Shown here in pieces: positions 9,753-21,281 of a stretch of DNA of 64,000 nucleotides (the first letter of the stretch is position 1; each line of letters starts with the position of its first letter). Both the position numbers and the translations under genes were made by a program. Location: contig NZ_NQKX01000004.1 in the NCBI RefSeq assembly GCF_002252635.1, positions 239,467 to 303,466 on the forward strand, written 5' to 3'. Under the pieces are notes generated by a model. That model was given only the letters and a program-made list of their open reading frames with translations, was not told the origin of the DNA and made no database searches. The stretch comes from Synechococcus sp. MW101C3. GTDB taxonomy: Bacteria > Cyanobacteriota > Cyanobacteriia > PCC-6307 > Cyanobiaceae.

Positions 9753-10103
9753 TCACGACTCCGGTGGCGCCGCCCCCCAGGCGTGCAGGCTCTCCAGCAC
9801 GGGAATCAGCGACCGGCCGCGCGGGGTGAGGCGGTATTCCACCCGCGGCGGCACCTCGGCAAACACCTCGCGCTCCACCACCCCTGCGGCCTCCAGCTCC
9901 CGCAGCTGGCTGGTGAGCACCTTGTGGCTCACGCCCACCAGGGCCCGCTGCAAGCCGGAAAACCGCTGCGTGCCCTCCGCCAGCTCCCGCAGCACGTGCA
10001 CCTTCCAGCGCCCCCGCATGACGCTCAGCGCCAGCTCGGCAGGGCATTGGGTGTGGTCGTGGGCGTCCAGGAATCCATCCGCGAATCCATCCGCTTGCTC
10101 CAT
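9753..10103 (-). CDS. HxlR-family winged-helix transcriptional regulator
   Basis: 116 residues, typical HxlR length, from the ATG at 10103. The signature is clear: CPAELALSVMRGRWKVHVLRELAEGTQRF, then SHKVLTSQLRELEAAGVVER and a beta-wing VEYRLTPRGRSL. An upstream in-frame extension to 10331 is not conserved in style and is rejected. HxlR proteins usually regulate the divergently transcribed neighbour, here an ene-reductase. They often sense electrophiles or quinones, consistent with that target. One cysteine (in TQCPAEL) precedes the HTH, the usual place for a redox-sensing Cys. Confidence 0.88.
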   Translation of the reverse strand: MEQADGFADGFLDAHDHTQCPAELALSVMRGRWKVHVLRELAEGTQRFSGLQRALVGVSHKVLTSQLRELEAAGVVEREVFAEVPPRVEYRLTPRGRSLIPVLESLHAWGAAPPES

Positions 10104-10130
10104 GCGCTTGCACCATCCACTGGCACCAGG

Positions 10131-10150
10131 GTTACTGACAGGTGAGTGAC
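10131..10150. promoter_or_regulatory. Candidate HxlR operator (imperfect palindrome)
   Basis: GTTACTGACAGGTGAGTGAC is an imperfect 20-bp palindrome (7 of 10 pairs match; outer arms GTTACT/AGTGAC). It lies 28 bp upstream of the hxlR-type start and in the divergent promoter region shared with the ene-reductase gene. Position and symmetry suit a dimeric winged-helix regulator. Function is inferred only. Confidence 0.4.
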
Positions 10151-10345
10151 GCACATGGCGGTGCGTTCTTGTCAGGCAGGCCCCAAGCGATCCACTCTGA
10201 TCCAAGGGGGAGAGCTGCCGCCCGCTTGATGGGCTGATCCCCATCGCTTCCGCCTGGCCGACCGGTGACCTTGCACACCTGCCAAGCCAGTGGAGCGGGG
10301 CCATCCTGTGGCGGCAGCCCGTCCCGGTCATCCGTCGTTTCCGCC

Positions 10346-11419
10346 ATGACCATCGACCTGTTCACGCCCCTGGCCGTAGGGCCCCTGGAGCTGCCCAACC
10401 GGGTGCTGATGGCCCCGCTCACCCGATCCCGCGCCGAAGCGGGCCATATCGCCGGCCCGCTGATGGCGGAGTACTACGGCCAGCGGGCCTCCGCCGGGTT
10501 GATCATTGCCGAGGCCACCATGGCGATGGAGGGCCACTCCGCCTTCATCCGCGAACCCGGCATCCATTCGGCGGCCCAGGTGGAGGGCTGGACATGCACC
10601 ACCGAGGCGGTGCACGCCCGCGGCGGCCGGATCGTGCTGCAGATCTGGCACGGCGGCCGGGCCTGCCATCCCCTGCTCAACAACGGCCTTCAGCCGGTGG
10701 CCCCCAGCGCCATCGCCATCAGCGGCGACCAGATCCACACCCCCCAGGGCAAGGTGGATTACGTGGTGCCGCGCGCCCTGGCCGACGACGAGCTGCCGGC
10801 GATCGTGGCGGGCTTCCGGTTGGCGGCCCGCCACGCCATCGCTGCCGGTTTCGACGGCGTGGAGGTGCACGGCGCCAATGGCTATCTCCTCGATGAATTC
10901 CTGCGCGATGGCAGCAACCAGCGCAGCGGCCCCTATGGCGGCCCGATCGAGAACCGGGCGCGGCTGCTGCTGGAGGTGATCGAGGCGGTACGCGCCGAAA
11001 CGGAGCTGTTGGGGCTGCGCCTCTCGCCGCTCAACAGCTACAACGCCATGCGCGACAGCGATCCCGTGGCGCTCGCCAGCTGGCTGGCCGATCACCTCAA
11101 CGGCACCGGCCTCGCTTACCTGCACCTGATGCGCGGCGACTTCCTCCAGCAGCAGCTGGGCGATGTGCTCACGCCGGTGCGCGAGCGCTTCCAGGGGGTG
11201 CTGATCGCCAACATGGGCTACACCGCCGCCGAAGCCAACGCCGCCATCGCCGCCGGCGCCATCGATGCGGTGGCCTTCGGCACGGCCTTCCTGGCCAACC
11301 CGGATCTGCCGGAGCGGCTGCGCAGCGGCGCACCGCTCAACACGCCGGACCCTGCCACCTTCTACAGCCCCGGCCCCGCCGGCTACACCGACTACCCCTT
11401 CCTGAGCGCCGCTGCCTGA
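10346..11419 (+). CDS. Old yellow enzyme family ene-reductase (alkene reductase)
   Basis: 357 residues from ATG 10346. It is an FMN-containing TIM barrel that reduces activated C=C bonds with NAD(P)H in the cytoplasm. Visible signatures are LPNRVLMAPLTRSRAEAG at the N-terminus, QIWHGGRACHP, the substrate-binding HGANGYLLDEFL (His/Asn pair), SGPYGGPIENRARLLLEV, and the FMN phosphate region VAFGTAFLANPDLPERL. It is closest in style to NemA/OYE1-like alkene reductases. The divergent HxlR regulator probably controls it, and a pirin gene follows 115 nt downstream. Confidence 0.92.
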   Translation: MTIDLFTPLAVGPLELPNRVLMAPLTRSRAEAGHIAGPLMAEYYGQRASAGLIIAEATMAMEGHSAFIREPGIHSAAQVEGWTCTTEAVHARGGRIVLQIWHGGRACHPLLNNGLQPVAPSAIAISGDQIHTPQGKVDYVVPRALADDELPAIVAGFRLAARHAIAAGFDGVEVHGANGYLLDEFLRDGSNQRSGPYGGPIENRARLLLEVIEAVRAETELLGLRLSPLNSYNAMRDSDPVALASWLADHLNGTGLAYLHLMRGDFLQQQLGDVLTPVRERFQGVLIANMGYTAAEANAAIAAGAIDAVAFGTAFLANPDLPERLRSGAPLNTPDPATFYSPGPAGYTDYPFLSAAA

Positions 11420-11534
11420 TCAACGCTGGCGCAGGCCCCCAGCCTGTGCTGCTCGAGACCCAGTGCCACCCGTTGCCTGCGCCAGGCCCGACCCATCCCC
11501 TCCTCACCCACCATCCACTCCCGGGAGCCTCGCC

Positions 11535-12332
11535 ATGACCACCACCAACGCCCAGCGTTCTGCCGCTACCCCGGTGTTCCGCCCCGGCACGGAGCGCTTC
11601 CACAGCCAGCTCGACTGGCTGGACAGCTGGCACAGCTTTTCCTTCTCCAGCCACTTCGATCCGGCCTGGATGGGATTCGGTCCGCTGCGGGTGATCAACG
11701 ACGACACGATCGCCGCCGGCCGCGGCTTCGGCATGCATCCCCACAACGACATGGAGATCGTCACGGTGATGGTGGAAGGGGAACTCACCCACCGCGATTC
11801 GATGGGCAACGGTGAGGTGTTGCGCGCTGGTGAAGTGCAGCGCATGAGCGCCGGCACCGGTGTGGTGCACAGCGAAATCAACAAAGGGGCGACCCCCTGC
11901 CGGTTGCTGCAGATCTGGATCGAACCTTCCAGCACCGGCATCCCGCCCGCCTATGAGCAGAAGCCCTTCGCCGTCGGGGAGGGCTGGACCCTGCTGCTGG
12001 ACCCCGAGCGGCGGGACGGCGCCATGGCGGTGCACCGACCGGTGCGGCTCTGGCGCGCCCGGCCGGCGGCCGGCACCCGCCTGGAGCTGCCAGCGGCGGC
12101 CGGCCACCGGCTCTGGATGCAGCTGATCGACGGCAGCCTCACGCTGGAAGGCGGCCGCCGGCTGGAGCGCGGCGATGGCCTGGGCTTCGAGGTCCCAGGC
12201 TCAGCCAGTGGCACTGGCACTCCTCCGGCCAGCACCCCCACCAGCGCCCTCCCCGCCGCCGCCCATGCGGTGCCGCGAGAGCTGGTGACCGGTGAAGCCG
12301 GCGCCGACCTGCTGCTGTTTGAGTTGGCCTGA
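11535..12332 (+). CDS. Pirin family protein (bicupin)
   Basis: 265 residues from ATG 11535. N-terminal cupin has the pirin metal-site pattern MHPHNDMEIVTVMVEGELTH...E, followed by AGEVQRMSAGTGVVHSE. The order LDSWHSFSFSSHFDP at the start is typical of YhhW-like pirins, some of which have quercetinase activity or act as redox-sensing regulators. The C-terminal cupin is present but has a low-complexity serine/proline/threonine insertion (about residues 217-236). It follows the ene-reductase on the same strand and may be co-transcribed. Confidence 0.9.
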   Translation: MTTTNAQRSAATPVFRPGTERFHSQLDWLDSWHSFSFSSHFDPAWMGFGPLRVINDDTIAAGRGFGMHPHNDMEIVTVMVEGELTHRDSMGNGEVLRAGEVQRMSAGTGVVHSEINKGATPCRLLQIWIEPSSTGIPPAYEQKPFAVGEGWTLLLDPERRDGAMAVHRPVRLWRARPAAGTRLELPAAAGHRLWMQLIDGSLTLEGGRRLERGDGLGFEVPGSASGTGTPPASTPTSALPAAAHAVPRELVTGEAGADLLLFELA

Positions 12333-12423
12333 ATTGGGGCGGGTTGGTTCTGGCTGGCCTGGATCCAGGTCGACCTGGGTGTGTCCTAGGCGTCGTTAAT
12401 TCCTTGCCGAAAGGAAGCGAAAG

Positions 12424-12723
12424 ATGCTGCCGAATGCGAATGAGTTCGCTCAAATGGGGGTGTTCCCGTTACCGCGTTCGGTGATGGCCACAGCCCGCTC
12501 TCGCTCTGACGCCAGCCTGCCCACCATTCTTCCGTCTGCCGATGGCAACGGCCGGAGTTGGGTGGTGCGCTACCGCGGTTTCGTGCTCATGCCTCAGCCT
12601 GATCTCACCTGGCTGGTCCGCCCGGAGCGCAGCCCCATGGACGTGCTGCCCTTCCGGGCTCCCGCCAGTTCACTGGCGGATGTGAAGGCCTTGGTGGATT
12701 GGCGGCTCGGCAAGGCCGCCTGA
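12424..12723 (+). CDS. Small conserved-looking protein of unknown function
   Basis: 99 residues, ATG preceded by purine-rich AAAGGAAGCGAAAG. No recognised domain. The central part (SWVVRYRGFVLMPQPDLTWLVRPER) is ordered-looking with beta-strand character, and the C-terminus ends in a short amphipathic helix (SLADVKALVDWRLGKAA). Codon use is GC-rich at third positions like its neighbours, supporting a real gene. Confidence 0.65.
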   Translation: MLPNANEFAQMGVFPLPRSVMATARSRSDASLPTILPSADGNGRSWVVRYRGFVLMPQPDLTWLVRPERSPMDVLPFRAPASSLADVKALVDWRLGKAA

Positions 12724-12732
12724 GACCTTGGC

Positions 12733-13023
12733 TCAGGCCGCCTGCGGCGGTGTGGGCCCCCCGGCCTGGAAGGGAAGCACCAGGGTGACCCAGGTGTCCG
12801 GACGTGCCGGACGGTGCCGGCGGGGTTGACGCACGCCGAAGGGAACACGCACCACGTTGGTGCCCTCCACACGGATTGTTTCGCCGCGGGCGGAGGAATG
12901 GGCCAGGGATCCGGGAATCGGCGGCAGTTCGGGGGCGCGCGTCAACGGAGCGGGTTTGTCAGCACGGATCGACAGCTCAGAGAGCGTCGGAGGATTGAAG
13001 GGAGGGCCGTCGTTGCCGTTCAT
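12733..13023 (-). CDS. Hypothetical small protein
   Basis: 96 residues from the ATG at 13023 (MNGNDGPPFN). Rich in proline and arginine with a short central beta-like segment ETIRVEGTNVVRVPFG. No family recognised. It converges on the 99-residue gene with only 9 nt between stops. A longer frame starting at 13155 is possible, but its extra part looks like leader DNA. Confidence 0.5.
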   Translation of the reverse strand: MNGNDGPPFNPPTLSELSIRADKPAPLTRAPELPPIPGSLAHSSARGETIRVEGTNVVRVPFGVRQPRRHRPARPDTWVTLVLPFQAGGPTPPQAA

Positions 13024-13128
13024 TGGGTGGGTCGAGACGTTTGCCGTGGCCTTGGGGGCTGCTGATCCTGTGACTTGTCGCCCGAGCTTGCCTCGTGGGG
13101 TGGGATCCAGCAACCGGGAATTCTTTAA

Positions 13129-13144
13129 ACAATCAGTTGATTGT
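13129..13144. promoter_or_regulatory. Palindrome upstream of the small minus-strand gene
   Basis: ACAATCAGTTGATTGT consists of perfect 7-bp arms (ACAATCA/TGATTGT) around a 2-bp centre. It lies about 105 bp upstream of the start at 13023 in an AT-richer patch, as expected for a repressor site or for a promoter region of that gene. No binding protein can be named. Confidence 0.3.
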
Positions 13145-13324
13145 AGCAGTGGCACACATGCCCGTCTGAAACTCCAGTCACTGCCTAATCAGCTCCCTAT
13201 CGTGATGGTGTTGATCGTGGGCGGCGTCTGAACGGCTAGGCGTGCCGGCTCAGCGCCGATAGAGAGGCGAGGCCCCAGGCCTGCTCGGAGCCGCCCGGCC
13301 TGATCGGCACGGCATGGCGGGCGC

Positions 13325-16354
<3,030 letters not shown>

Positions 16355-16468
16355 GGCGCGACGCCCGGCAATAGGGGCGGATCTTAGGGAAATCTGTCGA
16401 GACGCCGCTCCAACACGGCGCCCAGCCCTTTCGCGAGGCCCGCCTTGCAAAGCCCGCCCCTTTGTCGC

Positions 16469-16858
16469 TCAGCTGCCTTCCACCTTCAGGCGGTAAGTGG
16501 CGGCATCCATGAGATCAGCGAATTCGGCGGCGTCGCTGGGGCGCACCAGCAGCAGCCAGCCTTCGCCGTGGGGATCGTTCTGCAGTTCCTCCGGGCTGGT
16601 CAGCACCGCTTCGTTGCGCAGCTCCACCGTGCCGCTGATCGGCGCGTACATCTCCTCCACCGCCTTCACCGATTCCACCGAGCCGAAACTGGAGCCTCGC
16701 TCCAGCTGGCTGCCCACCTCCGGCAGCTCTACGAACACGATGTCGCCCAGCTGATCGACGGCGAAGGCGCTCACGCCGATGCGCATCAGCTCCCCATCCG
16801 GCCGGGCGTATTCATGGCTGTCCGCATAGCGGCAGTCGTCGGGGAACTGGAGCGCCAT
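16469..16858 (-). CDS. gcvH: Glycine cleavage system H protein
   Basis: 129 residues from the ATG at 16858 (MALQFPDD). It carries the lipoyl arm between the P-, T- and L-proteins. The lipoylation lysine is in the motif SVESVKAVEEMYAPISG, and the C-terminal GEGWLLLVRPSD block is intact. It lies just upstream of gcvP on the minus strand and downstream of the C-S lyase gene by 52 nt, suggesting one transcript. gcvT is not in the window. Confidence 0.97.
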   Translation of the reverse strand: MALQFPDDCRYADSHEYARPDGELMRIGVSAFAVDQLGDIVFVELPEVGSQLERGSSFGSVESVKAVEEMYAPISGTVELRNEAVLTSPEELQNDPHGEGWLLLVRPSDAAEFADLMDAATYRLKVEGS

Positions 16859-16910
16859 CGAAGGCGGAAGCAAAGACGAGGCCAGTCTGACCGGCCTTGG
16901 CGCTGCGGGC

Positions 16911-18191
16911 TCAGCTCAGCCGCTGCGGATTCAGGGCCGTGAGCGCCCGCTCCAGGGCCAGCTCCACGTGGGCGCGGTGGGTGCCTCCCTGGGCGAACAG
17001 CACGTAGGGCTCGCGCAGGGGGGCGTCGGCGGAGAACTCACTGGTGCTGCCGTCGATGAAGCTGCCGCCGGCCATCACCAGCTCACTGGCGTATCCCGGC
17101 ATGGGCGCCGGCACCGGGTCGAGGTAAGCGCCCACCGGCGAACAGGCCTGAAAGGCGCGGCACACCTGGATCAACGGCTCCGGCGCCCCGAAGCGCACTG
17201 CCTGGATCACGTCACTGCGGGGGGCCCCCACCAGCGGCTGCACGGCATAGCCGAGTGCGCTGAACACGGAGGCCACCAGCTCGGCGCCGATCAGGGCCTC
17301 TGCCACCATCTGAGGCGCCAGGAACAACCCCTGGAACAGCAGCCGATAGAGATCGAAGCCGGTGCCCCCCTCGCTGCCGATGCCCGGCGCCGTCAGCCGG
17401 CAGCAGGCCCGCTCCACCCATTCGGCGCCGCCGGCCACGTAGCCGCCGGTGGGGGCAATCGTGCCGCCGGCGTTCTTGATCAGCGAGCCGGCGATCAGGT
17501 CGGCGCCCACGGCCGGGGGCTCCAGCCCCTCCACGAATTCGCCATAGCAGTTGTCGACGAAGCAGAGGCAACCGGGCTGCAGCTGCTTCACGCGCTCCAC
17601 CAGGCGGCCGATCGTGGCCACCTGCAGCGAGGGCCGCCAGCTGTAGCCGCAACTGCGCTGGATCAGCACCAGCCGGGTGGGGGGTGTGAGGGCGGCGGCG
17701 AGGCCGTCCTCCTCCACCGTGCCGTCGGCCCGCAGGGCGAGCTCGTCGTAGTGGATGCCGAACTCGGCCAGCGACCCCTGGCCGCTGCCGCGCAGGCCGA
17801 TCACCTCTTCCAATGTGTCGTAAGGACGGCCGGTGATCGAGAGCAGGCGGTCGCCCGGCCGCAGCACGCCGAACAGGGCTGCGGCGATGGCGTGGGTGCC
17901 GCTGACGAACTGCAGCCGCACCGCCGCCGCCTCCGCCCCCAGCACCCGGGCGAACACCCGGTCCAGCACCTCCCGGCCCAGGTCGCCATGGCCGTAGCCG
18001 CTCACCGAGGCGAAGTGATGGGGGCCGAGACGTTCGGCGGCGAAGGCGGCCAGCACCCTCTCCAGTCCGGGCTTCACCGCGGCGGTGTGCCGGGCCGCCA
18101 GCGGCGCGATCCGCGCAGCGGCGGCTGCCACCTGCTCGCAGGCCCAGGCCGAGGCGGTTCCTTTCTCGTCCTGCCCGTCCATCCCCGCCAC
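16911..18191 (-). CDS. Methionine gamma-lyase-like PLP C-S lyase ('aluminum resistance' family)
   Basis: 426 residues. Belongs to the PLP-dependent family once named aluminum-resistance protein (Met_gamma_lyase, PF06838 type). Diagnostic features are SGYGHGDLGREVLDRVFARVLGAEAA, QFVSGTHAIAAALFGVLRPGD, LVLIQRSCGYSWRPS, and the PLP lysine in GSLIKNAGGTIAPTGGYVAG. The natural substrate of this family is not settled; a role in sulfur amino acid breakdown is inferred. A second ATG at codon 4 is an alternative start. It is first in the probable operon with gcvH and gcvP. Confidence 0.88.
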   Translation of the reverse strand: MAGMDGQDEKGTASAWACEQVAAAAARIAPLAARHTAAVKPGLERVLAAFAAERLGPHHFASVSGYGHGDLGREVLDRVFARVLGAEAAAVRLQFVSGTHAIAAALFGVLRPGDRLLSITGRPYDTLEEVIGLRGSGQGSLAEFGIHYDELALRADGTVEEDGLAAALTPPTRLVLIQRSCGYSWRPSLQVATIGRLVERVKQLQPGCLCFVDNCYGEFVEGLEPPAVGADLIAGSLIKNAGGTIAPTGGYVAGGAEWVERACCRLTAPGIGSEGGTGFDLYRLLFQGLFLAPQMVAEALIGAELVASVFSALGYAVQPLVGAPRSDVIQAVRFGAPEPLIQVCRAFQACSPVGAYLDPVPAPMPGYASELVMAGGSFIDGSTSEFSADAPLREPYVLFAQGGTHRAHVELALERALTALNPQRLS

Positions 18192-18273
18192 CCAAGCCGG
18201 TGGCCATGCTGCCTGCCGGCCTCACCCTCGCCGCTAGATTTCCTGCTGATGTGTTGGCTACAAACGGCCTTCA

Positions 18274-18336
18274 TCACCAGGTTCTGGTGAGCCACTCTCT
18301 CCTTCGGGAGCTTCCAGCAGCGGGTTCTGCCCGCTG
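18274..18336 (+). promoter_or_regulatory. Three consecutive hairpins in the desaturase leader
   Basis: Three stems follow one another: TCACCAG-GTT-CTGGTGA (18274-18290), CTCC-TTCG-GGAG with a C(UUCG)G tetraloop (18299-18310), and CAGCGGG-TTCTG-CCCGCTG (18318-18336). They end 48 nt before the desaturase start. No T-run follows, so they are not simple terminators. A structured 5' UTR that responds to temperature is an attractive possibility because desaturase genes are cold-controlled, but this is inference. Confidence 0.45.
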
Positions 18337-18384
18337 AGGGCGAACGGGTGAACTCCAGCCTGCGTCACTTTCGCGAGAGTTCAT

Positions 18385-19383
18385 TTGGTCGCCGCTTCAG
18401 ATGCCCCTTCGACCGCTACCCCGGCGGATCCGCGGGCCCCGTTCAAGCCCCTGCGCAGCCATGGGGGCCACGCTTCCGATCGCCAGGAAGCCCTCATCCG
18501 CGCCGGTGTGACGGCCCGACGCCCGCCTCTGCCAAAGGGCCAGCGGACGTACAAGTTCGGCACCACGGCGTTCATGCTCGCCATCCACGTCGGGGCGGTG
18601 TTCGCCCTGCTGCCCCGCTTCTGGAGCTGGCAGAGCGTGGTGGCGCTGGCGGTTCTCTACTGGGTCACGGTGCTGGGGGTCACGCTCGGCCTGCACCGCC
18701 TGCTGGCCCACCGCAGCTTCGTCGCCCCCCGCTGGGTGGAGCGCACCCTGGTGCTGATGGGCACTCTGGCCTGCCAGAGCGGCCCGATCGAATGGGTGGG
18801 GCTGCACCGCCACCACCACAAGTTCTCTGACCAGGCCAACGACCACCACGACGCCGGCCGCGGCCTCTGGTGGAGTCACAGCGACTGGATGCTGCATGAG
18901 ATCCCTGCCGTGCAGCACGTGGAGAGGTTCACGGGCGACCTGCAGCGCGACCCCTTCTACCGCTGGCTGGATCGCTGGTTCCTGCTGCTGCAGATCCCCC
19001 TGGGCGCGGCCCTGTGGTGGTACGGCGAGCGGGCCAATGTGCACGGCGGCGGCCTGGGCATGGTGCTCTGGGCCATCCCCCTGCGGCTGGTGATCGTTTA
19101 TCACGTCACCTGGCTGGTGAACAGCGCCACCCACGCCTTCGGCTACCGCAACTTCGACAGCCCTGATCTGTCGCGCAACTGCTGGTGGGTGGCGATCCTC
19201 TCCTTCGGCGAGGGCTGGCACAACAACCACCATGCCCACCCGGCCAGCGCCCGCCACGGCCTGCGCTGGTTCGAGTTCGACATCACCTGGCAGCACATCA
19301 AGCTGCTGCGTTCCCTGGGCCTGGCCAAGCGAATCCGTGAGGCCCGCTACGTGCCCGGTGCGGCCTACGCCCCCAACTCCTGA
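18385..19383 (+). CDS. Fatty acid (acyl-lipid/acyl-CoA type) desaturase, paralogue 1
   Basis: 332 residues from TTG 18385; no ATG or GTG is available upstream before an in-frame stop at 18349, and the first conserved block starts well inside. Integral membrane diiron desaturase with the three histidine boxes HRLLAH, HRHHH and HNNHH, and hydrophobic segments FGTTAFMLAIHVGAVFALL and VVALAVLYWVTVLGVTLGL before box one. This is the delta-9 (DesC-like) type that introduces the first double bond into membrane fatty acids. A second, closely similar paralogue starts at 20191. The 3' end overlaps the convergent 256-residue gene by 19 nt. Confidence 0.92.
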   Translation: MVAASDAPSTATPADPRAPFKPLRSHGGHASDRQEALIRAGVTARRPPLPKGQRTYKFGTTAFMLAIHVGAVFALLPRFWSWQSVVALAVLYWVTVLGVTLGLHRLLAHRSFVAPRWVERTLVLMGTLACQSGPIEWVGLHRHHHKFSDQANDHHDAGRGLWWSHSDWMLHEIPAVQHVERFTGDLQRDPFYRWLDRWFLLLQIPLGAALWWYGERANVHGGGLGMVLWAIPLRLVIVYHVTWLVNSATHAFGYRNFDSPDLSRNCWWVAILSFGEGWHNNHHAHPASARHGLRWFEFDITWQHIKLLRSLGLAKRIREARYVPGAAYAPNS

Positions 19384-20135
19384 CGGATGGCGGCCCCCAG
19401 TTCGCTGCTGGTCGCACCGGCCACCGTGCTGTCAGCCAGCTGAGCAGCCTTGCGTCGCAGCACGGTCAGGAACTGAGCCGTGCTCAGTTCCTGGTCGCCG
19501 GCAGCACCCAGGCCCGCCAGGGTGCTTTTCAGGTCCAGCAGCTCGCTTTCCAGCTCTGCGGCTTCAAAATCCCGCTGACCGGCCATCACCGCCGCGAAGC
19601 GCTCGCGCCGCTGCGCCTTCTCCGGCGGGTACGCCCCCAGGACGGCCTCGCGGCACAGGCGCCAGGGCCTGCCGGCGGTGAGCAGCTCCGCCAAGGCGAA
19701 GCTGAGGGCCGGGGCCTCGGCCGAGGCGATGCGCAGGTCGAAAGCGGCCGGCGGTTGACGCTGGCCCACGAAAATCTCCAGAAATCCCCCGGGCCCGAGG
19801 GGCCGTCCGTCGTCGTCGTTGAGCAGCGGCACACTGCCGGTCCCCAGCGCTTCGAGCAGTTCCGGGTGGCCGGTCAGGGCGCTGCGGCTGTCGGCGCTGC
19901 CGGACGCGGCGATCCATTGGTTGATGCGCCCCAAGGCGAGAAACACCTCCGGTCCCGGGGAGGCCAGCTTGCGGTTGCGCAGCATCGACACCTGGGAACT
20001 GTGGAGGCGGCCGAGATCAAGCACCTCGGCTAAACCGGGAAGGACGCGGTGGGACCAGCCGTTGCGCTCATGCCAGGCCCTGATCAGATGCGCAAAGGCT
20101 TCACGGCCTGATCCGATTTCTTCCTGATATCCCAC
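19365..20135 (-). CDS. Conserved-type protein with N-terminal HTH-like segment, function unknown
   Basis: 256 residues from the ATG at 20135. The N-terminus (FAHLIRAWHERNGWSHRVLPGLAEVLDLGRLHSSQVSMLRN) reads like a Cro/XRE-type helix-turn-helix followed by a wing-free linker, and the C-terminal half is predicted mostly helical (ESELLDLKSTLAGLG...). No catalytic motif is visible. It lies between the two desaturase genes, divergent from the second one with a 55-nt promoter gap and overlapping the first one tail to tail. It might regulate one of them, but that is a guess from position. Confidence 0.7.
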   Translation of the reverse strand: MGYQEEIGSGREAFAHLIRAWHERNGWSHRVLPGLAEVLDLGRLHSSQVSMLRNRKLASPGPEVFLALGRINQWIAASGSADSRSALTGHPELLEALGTGSVPLLNDDDGRPLGPGGFLEIFVGQRQPPAAFDLRIASAEAPALSFALAELLTAGRPWRLCREAVLGAYPPEKAQRRERFAAVMAGQRDFEAAELESELLDLKSTLAGLGAAGDQELSTAQFLTVLRRKAAQLADSTVAGATSSELGAAIRQELGA

Positions 20136-20190
20136 TCAATCCGAATCCGAACTGCTACTATTCTAAAAGACCGATCAGGAACCAGCCCCT

Positions 20191-21183
20191 ATGACCGTCA
20201 CGCCCCAGCGCCGTGCCCCATGGGCGGCCGTCTCAGAAAGGAGGGCCAAGGCCGTAGCCGCCAAGCCTGCCGGCGTTGCCAGCCTTGTGCCGGCAGCCCT
20301 CTCCCTGCCCCGGGCTCAGGCGCTGCATCGCCCCCGCCGCGGTGAACCCATCCCCTCCTCGCCACCGGGTCGCCGCTGGGGCACGATCGGCTTCATGATC
20401 GTGATCCACCTGCTGGCCGTGCTGGCCCTGCTGCCCCAGTTCTGGAGCGTGCCGGCCGTCACCTCCATGCTGGTGCTCTATTGGGTCACCGGCTGCCTGG
20501 GCGTCACGCTCGGCTACCACCGCCTGCTGGCCCACCGGGCCCTGCGGGTGCCCCAGTGGCTGGAGCGCTTCTTCGCCACCTGCGGCGCGCTCAGCTGCCA
20601 GCACGGTCCGATCGACTGGGCCGGCCTGCACCGCCACCACCACAAGTTCTCGGACACCGACGCCGACCACCACAACAGCCACAAGGGCTTCTGGTGGAGC
20701 CACATGGGCTGGATGATGGAAGAGATCCCGGCGATGGCCGCCGTGCCCCGGCTCACCGGTGATCTGGCCCGCGACCCCTACTACCGCTGGCTGAACACCA
20801 ACTTCCTGCTGCTGCAGGTGCCCCTGGGCCTGCTGCTGTTCTGGATCGGCACGGTCACCGGTGCCGGCGGCTGGGCCCTGGTTCTGTGGGGCATCCCGCT
20901 GCGCCTGGTGGTGCTCTACCACTGCACCTGGCTGGTGAACAGCGCCACCCACTGCTGGGGCAGCATCGCCCACGTCAGCGGCGACAAGTCACGCAACAAC
21001 CCCTGGGTGGCGGCGCTCACCTTCGGTGAGGGCTGGCACAACAACCACCACGCCTTCCCCCACTCGGCCCGCCACGGTTTCGGTCCCCGTCAGTTCGACC
21101 TCACCTGGCAGCACATCCGGCTGCTGAAGGCCCTGGGCCTGGCCACCCAGGTGCGCCTGCCGAAGGCCACGGCAGCCCTCTGA
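20191..21183 (+). CDS. Fatty acid desaturase, paralogue 2
   Basis: 330 residues from ATG 20191. Same architecture as the first desaturase: about 65-residue basic N-terminus, two TM pairs and the His boxes HRLLAH, HRHHH and HNNHH. Strong similarity to the first copy (for example GLHRHHHKFSD, DLxRDPxYRWL and NSATH), so they are paralogues with perhaps different positional or chain specificity. An AT-rich segment TACTATTCTAAAAG lies 35 nt upstream and probably includes the promoter. Confidence 0.93.
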   Translation: MTVTPQRRAPWAAVSERRAKAVAAKPAGVASLVPAALSLPRAQALHRPRRGEPIPSSPPGRRWGTIGFMIVIHLLAVLALLPQFWSVPAVTSMLVLYWVTGCLGVTLGYHRLLAHRALRVPQWLERFFATCGALSCQHGPIDWAGLHRHHHKFSDTDADHHNSHKGFWWSHMGWMMEEIPAMAAVPRLTGDLARDPYYRWLNTNFLLLQVPLGLLLFWIGTVTGAGGWALVLWGIPLRLVVLYHCTWLVNSATHCWGSIAHVSGDKSRNNPWVAALTFGEGWHNNHHAFPHSARHGFGPRQFDLTWQHIRLLKALGLATQVRLPKATAAL

Positions 21184-21281
21184 CTTAAGGTGTCGGATTG
21201 CCTGAGCGGCACGCCACCCCGGCGGTGGCCCCCGCTCATCGATCCGCCCAGCGGCACTCCCTGTTTCCCTAACCCGATCCC

